A stretch of DNA of 14,910 nucleotides from Phycisphaerae bacterium (GCA_021736615.1 JAIPFN010000131.1:1-14910), one strand, 5' to 3'. Positions 5,169 through 14,651 are shown, counted from the stretch's first letter. Numbers and translations: made by a program. Notes: a model not told the origin generated them from the letters alone.

Positions 5169-6941
5169 ATGAAAAACACCATCGATTACATTGAGTTAGT
5201 ACAACAGGCACAGCTTGGCGATAAGGAGTGTCGCAATCGTTTAGCTGAAGCGGTCAGGGTACGTTTGTACTCATATGTTTACCGCCATACCCTGTCCGAT
5301 GATTTAACACATGATATTGTTCAGGAAAGCATACTGAAGATGCTTGAGGCATTAGAGAAATTGAGAAAAGCTGAAGTTTTTTGGCCCTGGTTATATAAAA
5401 TTGCTCTTAATACGATACGTTCTCATTATAAGAATGAGCAGAATCACATAACTATTTCTGACCCCGATATGAATCCCGACTGTAATCGCAATGAAAGACA
5501 CGATGCAATAGCCGGTTTAGTATACCAGGAGTTCAGCGAAAGTGTTTTTGCCGCAATGCGGGAACTGAAACCGGACCATCGTTCTATTATTAATATGCGG
5601 TGTTATGATGAGATGCAATTTTCAGAAATTGCAAAAATAATCGGCCGCAGTGAGTTTGCAGCTCAAAAATTATTTTACAGAGCTAAAAAATCACTGAAGA
5701 AAAAACTTGCCCGTCATGGACTCGGAAAAGGCTCACTCCTGATGGCTTTGGCCTTATTCGGCAAACTGACAGCGGAGACCGAAGCGGCGGCGGCGAGCAT
5801 TTTGGTAACAAGTGCCACAGTTAAAGTCGGCACAGCGGCAACGATTGCGGCGATAGCTACCGGCAAAACAGCAGTTGTATCACTGGCAGCGGCTGGGGCG
5901 TTAACAGTTGGTGCTATTGCGGTAACGTCCGGAAATGATCAGTCAGCGGCCAGGCATAAACAAGAAGTGCCGACAACTCTGCATACTGCTAAACAAGTAG
6001 TGCAAACAGGCATGGGAAATGTCGAGCGATGCTATTACTATCCGCCGAATGGTAACGGTGCGGTGATGATGCGGGTTAAGTCCAATGTCGGCGGCGAGCA
6101 ATTATACAGCCAATGGCTGCAAAATGATCAGGCCAATTATTATAAACATGACAATGTTATGTATATTAGAAACTGCCGCCAGTGGGCCGATGACCTGAGT
6201 GTGCGGAGGCTGCCGACGGACAGTCCGGAACTGACAGATTTTATTTCACGGGTCGAGGGCAAAACCGTACCGATGGAATATGTTCGGCATGATGGCAGTA
6301 GTTTGCTGGTAATCTCTAAGGAAAATGAAGATACCGGACTTTCGCAAATAATTCACCGCTACGATACCTCAAGCGAAGAGTATTTCAGGTACGACTGGCA
6401 GGGGAAAGCGAAGATCGTCGATCAGCGTGATGCCATGCACAAGCGAGGCTGGACATATTTCAGGGTCGACGGTCGGATAAATGGAATACAGATTCAGGGC
6501 AAAGGAGCAGTACCGTTTGTTTATGCGACAAGCCGGGCACACAGACCCTGGATTAAAATATGGGCAGGTCATGATGCCATAAGCGAAGCCAGCCTGGCCG
6601 GGCTTTCACGACCATGGATGGGACTGCACACAATTGACACCGTCCGCAGAGACGCCGCCGAGCAGGCAATACATTTTGAGACAAAATTGCTGCCGGACAC
6701 AGGCAAAGCAGAAGTAACCATTACCAATGACCAAACCAGGCTTGTATACACAATTGATATGCAAGCTGATCTTATTGAAAAGATAACATTCTTATCTCAA
6801 ACAGGCAAGCTCATTGGACAATTAGATTTCACTTACCTGCAGGAAGTGGATAATATTGGCAATGAATTTACCTCGCCGAGGAAAAAGGGTCATGTAAAGT
6901 CGCGGGGGATACTGTGGCTTTGCGAATTGGTTAAAGATTGA
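5169..6941 (+). CDS. ECF-type sigma factor fused to membrane segment and large C-terminal domain
   Basis: A 590-residue protein with sigma-70 family domains at the N-terminus. Region 2 (about 20-90) includes DDLTHDIVQESILKMLE and the FWPWLYKIALNTIRSHYK core- and -10-binding helices. Region 4 (about 120-180) includes MRELKPDHRSIINMR, then the helix-turn-helix FSEIAKIIGRSEFAAQKLFY, ending in a basic stretch. After it come hydrophobic Ala/Gly-rich segments (about 187-255) with at least one probable membrane helix (VVSLAAAGALTVGAIAV), then about 320 residues rich in Tyr and Trp with no motif I can name. Long C-terminal extensions on ECF factors are known in planctomycetes. The layout suggests a membrane-anchored sigma factor whose outer domain senses something or holds it inactive (inference). 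No Shine-Dalgarno precedes the ATG. The gene is 28 bp from the giant secreted protein gene. Confidence 0.8.
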   Translation: MKNTIDYIELVQQAQLGDKECRNRLAEAVRVRLYSYVYRHTLSDDLTHDIVQESILKMLEALEKLRKAEVFWPWLYKIALNTIRSHYKNEQNHITISDPDMNPDCNRNERHDAIAGLVYQEFSESVFAAMRELKPDHRSIINMRCYDEMQFSEIAKIIGRSEFAAQKLFYRAKKSLKKKLARHGLGKGSLLMALALFGKLTAETEAAAASILVTSATVKVGTAATIAAIATGKTAVVSLAAAGALTVGAIAVTSGNDQSAARHKQEVPTTLHTAKQVVQTGMGNVERCYYYPPNGNGAVMMRVKSNVGGEQLYSQWLQNDQANYYKHDNVMYIRNCRQWADDLSVRRLPTDSPELTDFISRVEGKTVPMEYVRHDGSSLLVISKENEDTGLSQIIHRYDTSSEEYFRYDWQGKAKIVDQRDAMHKRGWTYFRVDGRINGIQIQGKGAVPFVYATSRAHRPWIKIWAGHDAISEASLAGLSRPWMGLHTIDTVRRDAAEQAIHFETKLLPDTGKAEVTITNDQTRLVYTIDMQADLIEKITFLSQTGKLIGQLDFTYLQEVDNIGNEFTSPRKKGHVKSRGILWLCELVKD

Positions 6942-6969
6942 GGGCGAACAAGCCCTGAAGGAGACAGAT

Positions 6970-9900
6970 ATGAACAGACTAACAGTTTTCGTATTGGCGA
7001 TAATGGTATTTTCACAGACAATGGTTTTTGCAGGGGACACTGCGATATTTATAGAGATCGGTTACCTGGATGGGGGCTATGATACCAGCAGCGTCTATGG
7101 CGTATCCCGCGATGGTTCGACGGTTTTGGGAAAGAGTGAATCCGGATTAGGTACGGAGGCCTTTCGCTGGACAGACGCAGATGGTATGATAGGCCTTGGT
7201 GATCTGGAAGGTGATTCGTTTTGGAGTTTCGCTTTTGGTGCCAGTGCCAATGGAACCGTCGTGGTGGGCCAGGGTAGAACGGGTCCAGGGTCTATGAATG
7301 AAGGTTTTCAGGCGTTTCGTTGGACCCAGGCTGAGGGTATGGTTGGCCTGGGTACGCTTGGCAGCAGTCATTTGTGGAGCACCGCATCTGCCATTAGCGA
7401 TGATGGTTCGGTTATTGTAGGCAATAGTCATGATGGGCGTGGGCAGACCGGAGAGGCAGTTATCTGGACAGCCGATGGTGGTATAGTGGGTTTGGGGCAC
7501 TTGCACGACGGTGACCTTTACAGTTACGCTTCAGATGTCAGCGCCGATGGCTTGGTTGTGGTAGGTTTCAGCAGTACAGGAGCTTTTCAAGATACAGAAA
7601 AGGCCTTTCGCTGGACTGCCGCAGATGGCATGGTCAGCCTTGGTATAAAGGGCAAAGCGCGTGCTGTTTCTGCTGATGGTTCGGTTATTGTCGGAACAAT
7701 CGGAACGGATGACGAGTTGGAAGCATTCCGCTGGACAGAGCAAACCGGCGTGGTGAGATTAGGCGATCTTCCGGGTCTCAGTTTTTACAGCATCGCTTCT
7801 GCCGTTTCCGCCGATGGCTCGATTGTTGTGGGCCGCAGTGAAGGTAGTTCTAGTTCTAACGCGTTTATCTGGGATGAACAAAACGGCATGCGAGATCTAA
7901 AGGATGTTCTCACAAACGACTACGGACTTGATCTGGGTGATTGGAAACTCAGTTATGCAAACGGCATTAGTGATGACGGACGTACGATTGTTGGCTACGG
8001 ATCCCCGCCGCAGATCAATAACCCTGGGGGATGGATGGTTAGACTTCCCGGTACCAAGATTTATGTTGACGCCGATGCTACCGGAGAAAATAACGGCCAA
8101 AGTTGGGCCGATGCTTATACGAGCCTGTTCATTGCTCTTGATAATGCCGCATACGGCGATGAAATCCGGGTGGCACAAGGGACATACCGGCCCACCGATG
8201 GTATATATGGCGGCGGGCGAGAATTGACGTTTCAGCTTAAAAACGGCGTCATTGTCAAAGGTGGCTATGCAGGTTTTGGCGAACCTGACCCGGATGCACG
8301 GGATATTGATTTTTATGAAACCATCCTCAGTGGTGACCTGCTGGGTAATGATGAACCTGATTTTGTTAATAACGATGATAACAGCTACCACGTCGTCACC
8401 GGCAGCGGTACAAATGAAACTGCTGTTATGGATGGATTTACCATAACAGCTGGCCATCACAAGCTTCGCAGGCCTTATCCCAATGATGGACATTTTGGTT
8501 GGGGCGGCGGGATGTACAACAATGAAGGCAGCCCAACGGTAATGAACTGCTCATTTATCAAAAATCTTGCAGAGGAAGGCGGTGGGATGTACAACTTGAA
8601 ATCCAGCCCAACGGTAACAGGCTGCACATTCAGAGAGAACAGAGCACCTGATTCTGATGGTGGCGGGATGTACAATTATAATTCCAGCAATCCGATTGTT
8701 CGCAACTGCACATTCATCAACAACTTTTCAGATGATGGCGGCGGGATGTTCAATAGAGAAAAAAGCAGTCCGAAAGTAACTGGTTGTACATTCAGTAACA
8801 ACATAGCAAGAGATGGCGATGGCGGCGGAATGTATAACTCTTCTTACAGTAATCCGGAAGTGACCGACTGCAGCTTTACTGAAAATTCATGCGATAATGA
8901 TGGTGGCGGGATAAAAATTGGAAATGGGTGCGTAGCAGTGCTGCGTAATTGTATGTTCAGCAAAAACTATGCAAATGACTACGGTGGAGGTGTATATAAC
9001 AGTGGCAGCAATTCTATACTAATAAATTGCACATTCAGTGAAAATACAGTGAGAGATAACGGCGGCGGGATGAGCTGTCGCAATGGCAGCCAAACGACAC
9101 TAATCAACTGTACTTTCAGTATGAACATTGGTGAGTCTGGAGGTGGAATGTATATCTACGAGAGCAACCCGACACTAACCAATTGCAGATTCATTGCTAA
9201 TACAGCAAATGGTTACCATGGCGGAGGGATGTATAACTACGGAAGTAATTCTACGCTAACCAATTGTACATTTACAGGTAACAGTGCCGATGATTTTGGC
9301 GGTGCGATATACAATAACGAATCCAGTCCGATAGTGACTAACTGTATTTTATGGGAAAATGGATTTGATGAAATATATGTGGATAGTGGAATGCCAATTG
9401 TTACATACAGTGACATTCGGGGCGGCTGGCCCGGTGCTGGCAATATCAGTGCCAATCCGCTGTTCGTCGATCACAACGGAGCCGATGGTATTGCCGGAAC
9501 GAACGACGATGATTTGCGGTTGTCGGCGAACTCTCCCTGTATTGATGCAGGTGATAATTCAGTTGTTACCGTTACAACCGATCTGGACGGCAATGCGCGT
9601 ATCGTTGATACCGTGGACATGGGTGCGTATGAATTTACTGGCACGCATCTCGTATATGTTGATGCCGATGCTGCCGGAGATAACAGCGGTCAAAGCTGGG
9701 CCGATGCTTATACAAGCCTTGTTGAGGCCTTGAAAAATACCACGTATCCCTATGAGGTCAGGGTGGCACAAGGGACATACCGGCCTAACGATCCTAACGA
9801 TGATGGCCCTGTTGATGAGCGGGAATTGACGTTTCGGATTAGAAACGGAGTCAGTGTCAAAGGAGGCTATGCAGGGTTTGGTGAGTCTGACCCGGACGCA

Positions 9901-12171
9901 AGAGATATTGAGTTATTTAAAACTATACTCAGTGGTGACCTTGCTGGCAATGATGAACCGGTTGCTAAGCCTTCTGATTTAATGACTGAACCAACCCGCG
10001 CCGAAAACTGCTACAATGTTGCTCTTGTCTACTCCGGCGCGATCCTCGACGGCGTAACCATCACCGCCGGCAAAGCTGAAGATGCCCCCGAATATTTTGA
10101 CAGCGGCGGAGGATTACGTATTGGTGGTGCAATAGTAACCAATTGTTCTATCATATATAACACGGGCGTATACGGGGGTGGTTTGTATAGTTTATATGGA
10201 CACGGGTTTACTTTAGTTGGCTGCAAATTCATAGGTAATTCATCTCTTTACGGTGGCGGCGGGCTGTACTCCATATCGGATAATGCAGTTATTTCAGATT
10301 GCTTATTTGATTCTAACTTCACCGGCGGCTCTACCTTCAGAAGCGAAGGAGGTGGTGCGTGTGTATATGGTTATGACGTATACATTGCCAATTGCACATT
10401 CCGCAATAATCAGGCAGACTATGGCGGCGGCCTCTATAATAATGATCACTGCGGGTATTATGCAACTAATTGTTTGTTCACCGGTAACTGGGCCAATGAA
10501 GCAGGCGGTGGTGTGTATATTGGACATATTACCGACAATTCGCTGATCGGCTGTACAATAACTGGAAACTCGGCAGGTGATGTCGGCGGCGGTGTTTATG
10601 ACTACTACAGTACTCCAATAACAAATTGTATTATCTGGGGCAACTACGATTCAGATGCTTCCGGCGAATCTTCACAGATATATGGAGGCACATCTGGTGT
10701 AAGTCATAGTTGTATTCAGGATTGGACTGGGTCGGGAGAGGGCAACATTGGTGCTGACCCACTATTCGTCGATCCCAATGGTGCCGACGGTATTGCCGGT
10801 ACGGGCGACGAAGATTTGCGATTGTCGGCGGATTCGTTGTGTATTGACTCTGGTGACAATTCAGCGGTTACAACAGCTACTGACCTTGATGGTAACGAAC
10901 GTATTTTCAATAATTTCGCGGATATGGGCGCGCATGAATTTACTGGCATGCATATTATTTACGTTGATGATGACGCAGTTGGCGATCCTGTTCAAAATGG
11001 AACCGCGGCTCATCCATTCGATTTGATATATGAAGCCACTGCCATAGCTAAAGACGGTCATAAAGTCGTGGTTATGCCGGGAACATATCTTGATCCGGAG
11101 ATTGTTATACCGGAGATTCCCATAGCAGCAGCTTATATCGACAAAAATATCATACTGACAAGTGCTGACCCAACCGACCCCCTTATAGTCAACAACACTC
11201 TTCTTTCGGGTCGTGTAGTATTCAGCGGTACTGAAGACTCAACCTGTAAACTTAAAGGTTTTAAAATTTCGAATCCTTTAACCGGATCTATTATAGGCAA
11301 TGGAACACATGCTGAGATTAGCAATTGCATTATCAGCGGTAACGGTCCCTGTCAGGGTACTGTAATAAATGACTGTGACGGACTGATCGCCAATTGTGTG
11401 ATAGCTGACAATACCGCGTCCGATTCTTGCGGCGGCCCATTTCCTACTGTCTATGGCTGTAACGGCTTGATCAGAAACTGTACGATTGCTAATAATGTCT
11501 TTGCGATTGGTGACTGGAGCGGCGGATCGACAACACTTGAAAATTGCATCATTTACAGCAATGGCGACGGCGACGACAGTCAGGTAAGTATTTCAGGCGG
11601 CGGGCCGCTGGATATTTCATACTGTAATATTCAGGATGGTTTCCATAAAGTTGACAGCGACGGCGATGTTAACTGGGGTCTGGGCAATATTGATGTTTAT
11701 CCGGACTTTGTTCGATGGGGCCTGTGGGATTACGATGCTATGGTATTAGAAGAAGGCAACTATCATTTGCAAAGTAACGGCTGGCGTTGGAGCGAGTACG
11801 AACCTGGCTGGACTTATGATCTTGTTACCAGCCGATGCATAGACGCAGGTAATCCCGGTTCGCCGCTTGGCGGTGAGTTAATGAGCGTCCCGAGAGACCC
11901 GGAAAATATATACGGAATAAACCTGCGTGTCAATATGGGTGCCTATGGCGGTACGCCTTCGGCGAGTATGGCACCGTATGGCTGGGCGATTCTGGGTGAT
12001 TTGACAAATGACGGAGTTGTTGATTCCCTGGATTTAGCCGCACAGGCAGAAGATTGGCTGACAGACGCAAACGAGCAGCCGGGTGATTTGAACCGTGATG
12101 AAATAGTGAATATAGCCGACTTTGCTCTTCTGGCAAAGGATTGGATATTGTTAACTGATTGGGTTGAATGA
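6970..12171 (+). CDS. Giant secreted protein: HAF repeats, three beta-helix modules, dockerin-like C-terminus
   Basis: A 1733-residue exported protein. Residues 1-21 are a signal peptide ending VFA before GD. The ATG is preceded by AAGGAG at a good distance. Residues about 25-350 contain about seven HAF-type repeats (AFRWT, DGM, LG, then VSADGSVVVG). Three right-handed beta-helix modules follow, each opened by YVDADA or YVDDDA near 362, 893 and 1326. The first has eleven tandem GGGMYN/NCTF units (about 511-797). Modules one and two end with a conserved NPLFVD, DLRLSA, CIDAGD, MGAYEF tail. The C-terminus (about 1672-1728) has two dockerin-like calcium loops (DLTNDGVVDSLDL and DLNRDEIVNIADF). 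Such proteins are usually polysaccharide-binding, adhesive or polysaccharide-degrading; no catalytic site could be identified. It lies directly behind the sigma factor gene and is probably co-transcribed with it. Confidence 0.9.
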   Translation: MNRLTVFVLAIMVFSQTMVFAGDTAIFIEIGYLDGGYDTSSVYGVSRDGSTVLGKSESGLGTEAFRWTDADGMIGLGDLEGDSFWSFAFGASANGTVVVGQGRTGPGSMNEGFQAFRWTQAEGMVGLGTLGSSHLWSTASAISDDGSVIVGNSHDGRGQTGEAVIWTADGGIVGLGHLHDGDLYSYASDVSADGLVVVGFSSTGAFQDTEKAFRWTAADGMVSLGIKGKARAVSADGSVIVGTIGTDDELEAFRWTEQTGVVRLGDLPGLSFYSIASAVSADGSIVVGRSEGSSSSNAFIWDEQNGMRDLKDVLTNDYGLDLGDWKLSYANGISDDGRTIVGYGSPPQINNPGGWMVRLPGTKIYVDADATGENNGQSWADAYTSLFIALDNAAYGDEIRVAQGTYRPTDGIYGGGRELTFQLKNGVIVKGGYAGFGEPDPDARDIDFYETILSGDLLGNDEPDFVNNDDNSYHVVTGSGTNETAVMDGFTITAGHHKLRRPYPNDGHFGWGGGMYNNEGSPTVMNCSFIKNLAEEGGGMYNLKSSPTVTGCTFRENRAPDSDGGGMYNYNSSNPIVRNCTFINNFSDDGGGMFNREKSSPKVTGCTFSNNIARDGDGGGMYNSSYSNPEVTDCSFTENSCDNDGGGIKIGNGCVAVLRNCMFSKNYANDYGGGVYNSGSNSILINCTFSENTVRDNGGGMSCRNGSQTTLINCTFSMNIGESGGGMYIYESNPTLTNCRFIANTANGYHGGGMYNYGSNSTLTNCTFTGNSADDFGGAIYNNESSPIVTNCILWENGFDEIYVDSGMPIVTYSDIRGGWPGAGNISANPLFVDHNGADGIAGTNDDDLRLSANSPCIDAGDNSVVTVTTDLDGNARIVDTVDMGAYEFTGTHLVYVDADAAGDNSGQSWADAYTSLVEALKNTTYPYEVRVAQGTYRPNDPNDDGPVDERELTFRIRNGVSVKGGYAGFGESDPDARDIELFKTILSGDLAGNDEPVAKPSDLMTEPTRAENCYNVALVYSGAILDGVTITAGKAEDAPEYFDSGGGLRIGGAIVTNCSIIYNTGVYGGGLYSLYGHGFTLVGCKFIGNSSLYGGGGLYSISDNAVISDCLFDSNFTGGSTFRSEGGGACVYGYDVYIANCTFRNNQADYGGGLYNNDHCGYYATNCLFTGNWANEAGGGVYIGHITDNSLIGCTITGNSAGDVGGGVYDYYSTPITNCIIWGNYDSDASGESSQIYGGTSGVSHSCIQDWTGSGEGNIGADPLFVDPNGADGIAGTGDEDLRLSADSLCIDSGDNSAVTTATDLDGNERIFNNFADMGAHEFTGMHIIYVDDDAVGDPVQNGTAAHPFDLIYEATAIAKDGHKVVVMPGTYLDPEIVIPEIPIAAAYIDKNIILTSADPTDPLIVNNTLLSGRVVFSGTEDSTCKLKGFKISNPLTGSIIGNGTHAEISNCIISGNGPCQGTVINDCDGLIANCVIADNTASDSCGGPFPTVYGCNGLIRNCTIANNVFAIGDWSGGSTTLENCIIYSNGDGDDSQVSISGGGPLDISYCNIQDGFHKVDSDGDVNWGLGNIDVYPDFVRWGLWDYDAMVLEEGNYHLQSNGWRWSEYEPGWTYDLVTSRCIDAGNPGSPLGGELMSVPRDPENIYGINLRVNMGAYGGTPSASMAPYGWAILGDLTNDGVVDSLDLAAQAEDWLTDANEQPGDLNRDEIVNIADFALLAKDWILLTDWVE
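8056..9950 (+). repeat. Internal duplication of a beta-helix module within the giant gene
   Basis: The opening of the first beta-helix module (about 8056-8345) recurs at about 9649-9950 with high nucleotide identity, including long identical runs such as GGGTGGCACAAGGGACATAC. The encoded segments share QSWADAYTSL, RVAQGTYRP, KGGYAGFGE and TILSGDL in the same order. The tail of module one (9451-9640) also recurs at the end of module two (10750-10945). This shows module duplication inside one gene. Confidence 0.85.
8503..9360 (+). repeat. Eleven tandem GGGMYN-type beta-helix units
   Basis: The encoded protein shows eleven units of 25-28 residues, each beginning GGG(M/V)YN or a variant and carrying an NC(T/S)F motif about 15 residues later. 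They correspond to turns of a parallel beta-helix. Unit length and sequence vary, so the array is old or under selection rather than freshly amplified. Confidence 0.8.
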
Positions 12172-12277
12172 CAAAAGAAAACTTGCGATTCAGAAAGTTT
12201 TGCAGTGAGTAAGAGTGCCACGCTTTGAGCGGTTTGTCCAGGGCGGGGTACTCTTTGCATGCATATCAAGAAAATAG

Positions 12278-12305
12278 TTGATAATGATACAGAAATCGTT
12301 ATAAT
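12278..12305 (+). promoter_or_regulatory. Sigma-70-type promoter for the pseudopilin-like gene
   Basis: TTGATA (12278-12283) and a perfect TATAAT (12300-12305) are separated by 16 bp in the gap after the giant gene. Transcription from about 12312 would give a 74-nt leader for the GTG at 12386, or a 17-nt leader for the GTG at 12329. Confidence 0.6.
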
Positions 12306-12385
12306 AGAAAGTTTGATAATAAGAGCCAGTGTTTTTAGGTTTGTGCCGTATTATTGGCACGAAAGAGAGGAATATCAGTTATCAA

Positions 12386-13303
12386 GTGGAAAAGCTTGTT
12401 ACAAACTCTAAGGTCAGTCGGGGGTTCACCCTGCTTGAACTTTTAGCGGTAATTTCCGTTATTACGCTATTGATGGGGGTTTTACTGCCTGCATTGGGGA
12501 AAGTAAAACGTCAGGCGAAGAGTCTGAAAGGGATGAGTAACCAGCGGCAAATCGTCCTAGCTGTTAACAGTTACGCAGTGGACAATGATGGCAGATACCC
12601 GGAATCGACTGCTACTATGACAGAATCCGGAAACAGCACATGGCATTGGCAGGAACCGACTATGATGACGGCTTGCTATCGGCGTCCTTCTTTGGAACAT
12701 CGTTCGATGAGTGAATACCTCAATGGCTACATTGAAGACGCGAGCATTATGTTTTCTCCCAGCGCCCCCAAAAAAAATAAATACCTGCAAGCGGCATGGG
12801 ATGCAGGCGACGATTGGGACAACCCTGACACATCCTATCCGACTGATCCGCTTTGCGGCACATATTGCTTCTACTGGAATTATATTGGGTTTCTGGGGAC
12901 CAATCAAAGTCCGTTTAGAGGGCCGCGCAAATCTGCAGGCAGTCGAGGAGAAAGCAAATTGCTTGTAAGTGACTATTTTGGTTTTGGTCACTGGCGAAAT
13001 AAACCGGAATATGGCACAGTCAATGCGTTCGGCAGTTCAGAGAGATTTAATGGGTCGAGTGTTACACCGGGGACAGAAGCTTCTTCGGCTTTCTGGTCTC
13101 GCCCGGAACCTGCAGGCAATCTTAACTTGAACGCTCTTGACCTCAAACTCCATGCAGGCTATACCGATGGACATGTTGGAAGTTATTCTCCATCAGAGGT
13201 ATTTCCGATGAAAGTATCGTTTACTCCAGATGGTTGCGTTCCATATCCCAGTTCATATTTGACGAATCCGGGAATATTTTACCTGCCAGGAAGCGGCTTA
13301 TGA
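12386..13303 (+). CDS. Type II secretion pseudopilin-like protein (prepilin-type leader)
   Basis: The GTG at 12386 gives 305 residues; an upstream in-frame GTG at 12329 would add 19. I prefer 12386 because it leaves a normal 13-residue prepilin leader (ending SRG) before the cleavage site GFTLLELL, where the +5 glutamate is present. The hydrophobic helix LLAVISVITLLMGVLLPAL follows. Its Shine-Dalgarno (GAGAGG, 12365-12370) is 15 nt away, so the start is not settled. The long soluble domain has many aromatic residues and ends in LHAGYTDGHVGSYSPSE, a short version of the H-X9-DG motif of planctomycete prepilin-like proteins. Such proteins are processed by a prepilin peptidase and are abundant in planctomycetes; individual roles are mostly unknown. 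It has its own promoter and follows the giant secreted protein gene. Confidence 0.8.
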   Translation: MEKLVTNSKVSRGFTLLELLAVISVITLLMGVLLPALGKVKRQAKSLKGMSNQRQIVLAVNSYAVDNDGRYPESTATMTESGNSTWHWQEPTMMTACYRRPSLEHRSMSEYLNGYIEDASIMFSPSAPKKNKYLQAAWDAGDDWDNPDTSYPTDPLCGTYCFYWNYIGFLGTNQSPFRGPRKSAGSRGESKLLVSDYFGFGHWRNKPEYGTVNAFGSSERFNGSSVTPGTEASSAFWSRPEPAGNLNLNALDLKLHAGYTDGHVGSYSPSEVFPMKVSFTPDGCVPYPSSYLTNPGIFYLPGSGL

Positions 13304-13543
13304 TAATCGAAAGATGACGCAACCCAAGCCTAAACCCCCTTCCCTGTTGAGTTGTTGCGTTGACTCCAAAATGTCTCCACATCCAAGAAGTTTTTAATAT
13401 TAAAGAAAAAAACAACCCAATTTCCAGGCCAAATAATCAACTTTTTCAAATATTTTTGCACGAAATAGTATATTGAATACTGGTGCCTTTTAGGATTAGC
13501 TAACAACTGCATGAGCACAGGATATACCTTCCTGACACATGCA

Positions 13544-13810
13544 CTACTGACGCATTACTTTTGCTTGTTCCTTACGAGCTTTCTTTTTCGCAGCTTTTTC
13601 CTGCCACTTTTGGTATATATCACGAATCCAGTTTTTCACAGGTGATTTCCATTGCTCGCTTTTTGAAGGAATATTTTTAATAAGACTTTTGGGGTTCAGT
13701 CCCATTTCTTTGGCCATCCGAATATCCTCATTATTCAGGCAGCATCTGCGTTTCGCCTCAACCCAGAATCTTTCTTTTTTGTTCTTTGGTTGTTTTGTTT
13801 TCTTGGCCAT
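13544..13810 (-). CDS. Small lysine-rich conserved-type protein, unknown function
   Basis: An 88-residue, very basic protein. Both ends are lysine/arginine-rich (MAKKTKQPKNKKERFW and EKAAKKKARKEQAKVMR) around a neutral core: CCLNNEDIRMAKEMGLNPKSLIKNIPS, then QWKSPVKNWIRDIYQKW. The core wording (EDIRMAKEMGLNPKSLIKNIPS, W(K/R)xPVxxWI) is familiar from small hypothetical proteins in many bacteria, so I believe it is a real conserved gene, but I cannot name its role. Nucleic acid binding is plausible from the charge. It is not close enough to the ThiF gene to be called co-transcribed, and a terminator lies between them. Confidence 0.65.
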   Translation of the reverse strand: MAKKTKQPKNKKERFWVEAKRRCCLNNEDIRMAKEMGLNPKSLIKNIPSKSEQWKSPVKNWIRDIYQKWQEKAAKKKARKEQAKVMRQ

Positions 13811-13955
13811 GCTTAAAACCTATCTTATTTCAAAATGTATTGCAAGGATTTAGTTCTGTTTGATATATACTATGCTGTTTTTTTCTGACAAATTGCAGTG
13901 TAATATTTCCATGATAGGGAATTCTAATAAAGCTGTCGCTAAATGGCGATGAAAA

Positions 13956-13980
13956 CCGCGGCCAGAAGAAGCGGCCGCGG
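13956..13980 (-). terminator. Terminator after the ThiF-like gene
   Basis: CCGCGGCC (13956-13963) and GGCCGCGG (13973-13980) form a perfect 8-bp GC stem around a 9-nt loop, 11 nt after the ThiF stop. On the minus strand a run of four U follows, so it is a somewhat short but convincing intrinsic terminator. An A-run on the other side (13981-13986) does not make a comparable U-tract for plus-strand transcription beyond the stem. Confidence 0.65.
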
Positions 13981-13991
13981 AAAAAAGATTG

Positions 13992-14651
13992 TCACCCTAC
14001 ATCATTAACACTTAGCTCCGAAGCCAGAAGGTTGATTTGAATATCAGGATCAACAGGAAATAATCGAAGATACTTTGTGAATTGAGCCAACATGAAGCCT
14101 GCTGCAATATTTGCACAATAGATCGTGCTTTTTGCAGTACAGAGACCTGTATGGGCTTGCTGTGCAGTGAACAATGTCTTGGGGTAGTATTCTCGGCTTT
14201 GTTCATCACAGGCTGTTATTACTCTCAATACTTCTGCGGACATTCTGCCATCTACGAAGAAATTCACCTTATCTTTTATCGCATCCCAGATGTGTTTGCG
14301 GGCGGTAATGGAATCTACGCAGCTGAATACGCAATTGCCCACAGGTGTTGAACGTTTGAACTTGTCCAGCACTGTTTCAACCTGCAGGTCGTAATTGATC
14401 TGGCGGCAAAACTCAGCTGTCACATCAACTTTTGGCCTTTTGAGATCTTTGTGCATATAGCCTTGTGTTGCCAGATTGCTGATGTCCACATGGTCAAAAT
14501 CTATGAGTTGCAGAACCGGGACACCTATTGCGGTCAATTGGATTGCAACCTGTCTGCCGATGGCACCTACGCCGATTACCGTCGCCTTGCAGTCTAGTAT
14601 TCGCTGTCTTGGCACAATGTCGGCTTGTCTTGAATATCTTTCACTACTCAT
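13992..14651 (-). CDS. ThiF/E1-family adenylyltransferase
   Basis: From ATG 14651-14649 this is 219 residues; a longer reading to 14777 is open but starts without support, and the short start follows GAAGGCGAGG. The Rossmann core is clear: YSRQ (6-9), TVIGVGAIGRQ (24-34) with the nucleotide loop GxGxxG, LIDFDHVDISNL (49-60) with acidic residues for ATP/Mg, VDVTAEFCRQIN (75-86) and D113 in SCVDS. A candidate catalytic cysteine is C171 in GLCTAKSTIYCANIAAG. The CxxC zinc pairs of MoeB/ThiF are absent. The family adenylates the C-terminus of ubiquitin-like or sulfur-carrier proteins. The short zinc-less form with CTAxSTIY resembles E1-like proteins of bacterial ubiquitin-like or PRTRC-type clusters, but no such partner is visible here. 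It overlaps the upstream gene by 8 bp. Confidence 0.85.
   Translation of the reverse strand: MSSERYSRQADIVPRQRILDCKATVIGVGAIGRQVAIQLTAIGVPVLQLIDFDHVDISNLATQGYMHKDLKRPKVDVTAEFCRQINYDLQVETVLDKFKRSTPVGNCVFSCVDSITARKHIWDAIKDKVNFFVDGRMSAEVLRVITACDEQSREYYPKTLFTAQQAHTGLCTAKSTIYCANIAAGFMLAQFTKYLRLFPVDPDIQINLLASELSVNDVG

Noticed and set aside
7897..8493. Long minus-strand ORF opposite the giant gene
   Set aside because: It is a shadow of the repetitive HAF/beta-helix coding frame and has no domain or ribosome binding site.
13317..13360. ACGCAAC/GTTGCGT inverted repeat after the pseudopilin gene as a terminator
   Set aside because: The 7-bp stem has a 30-nt loop and no U-run follows.
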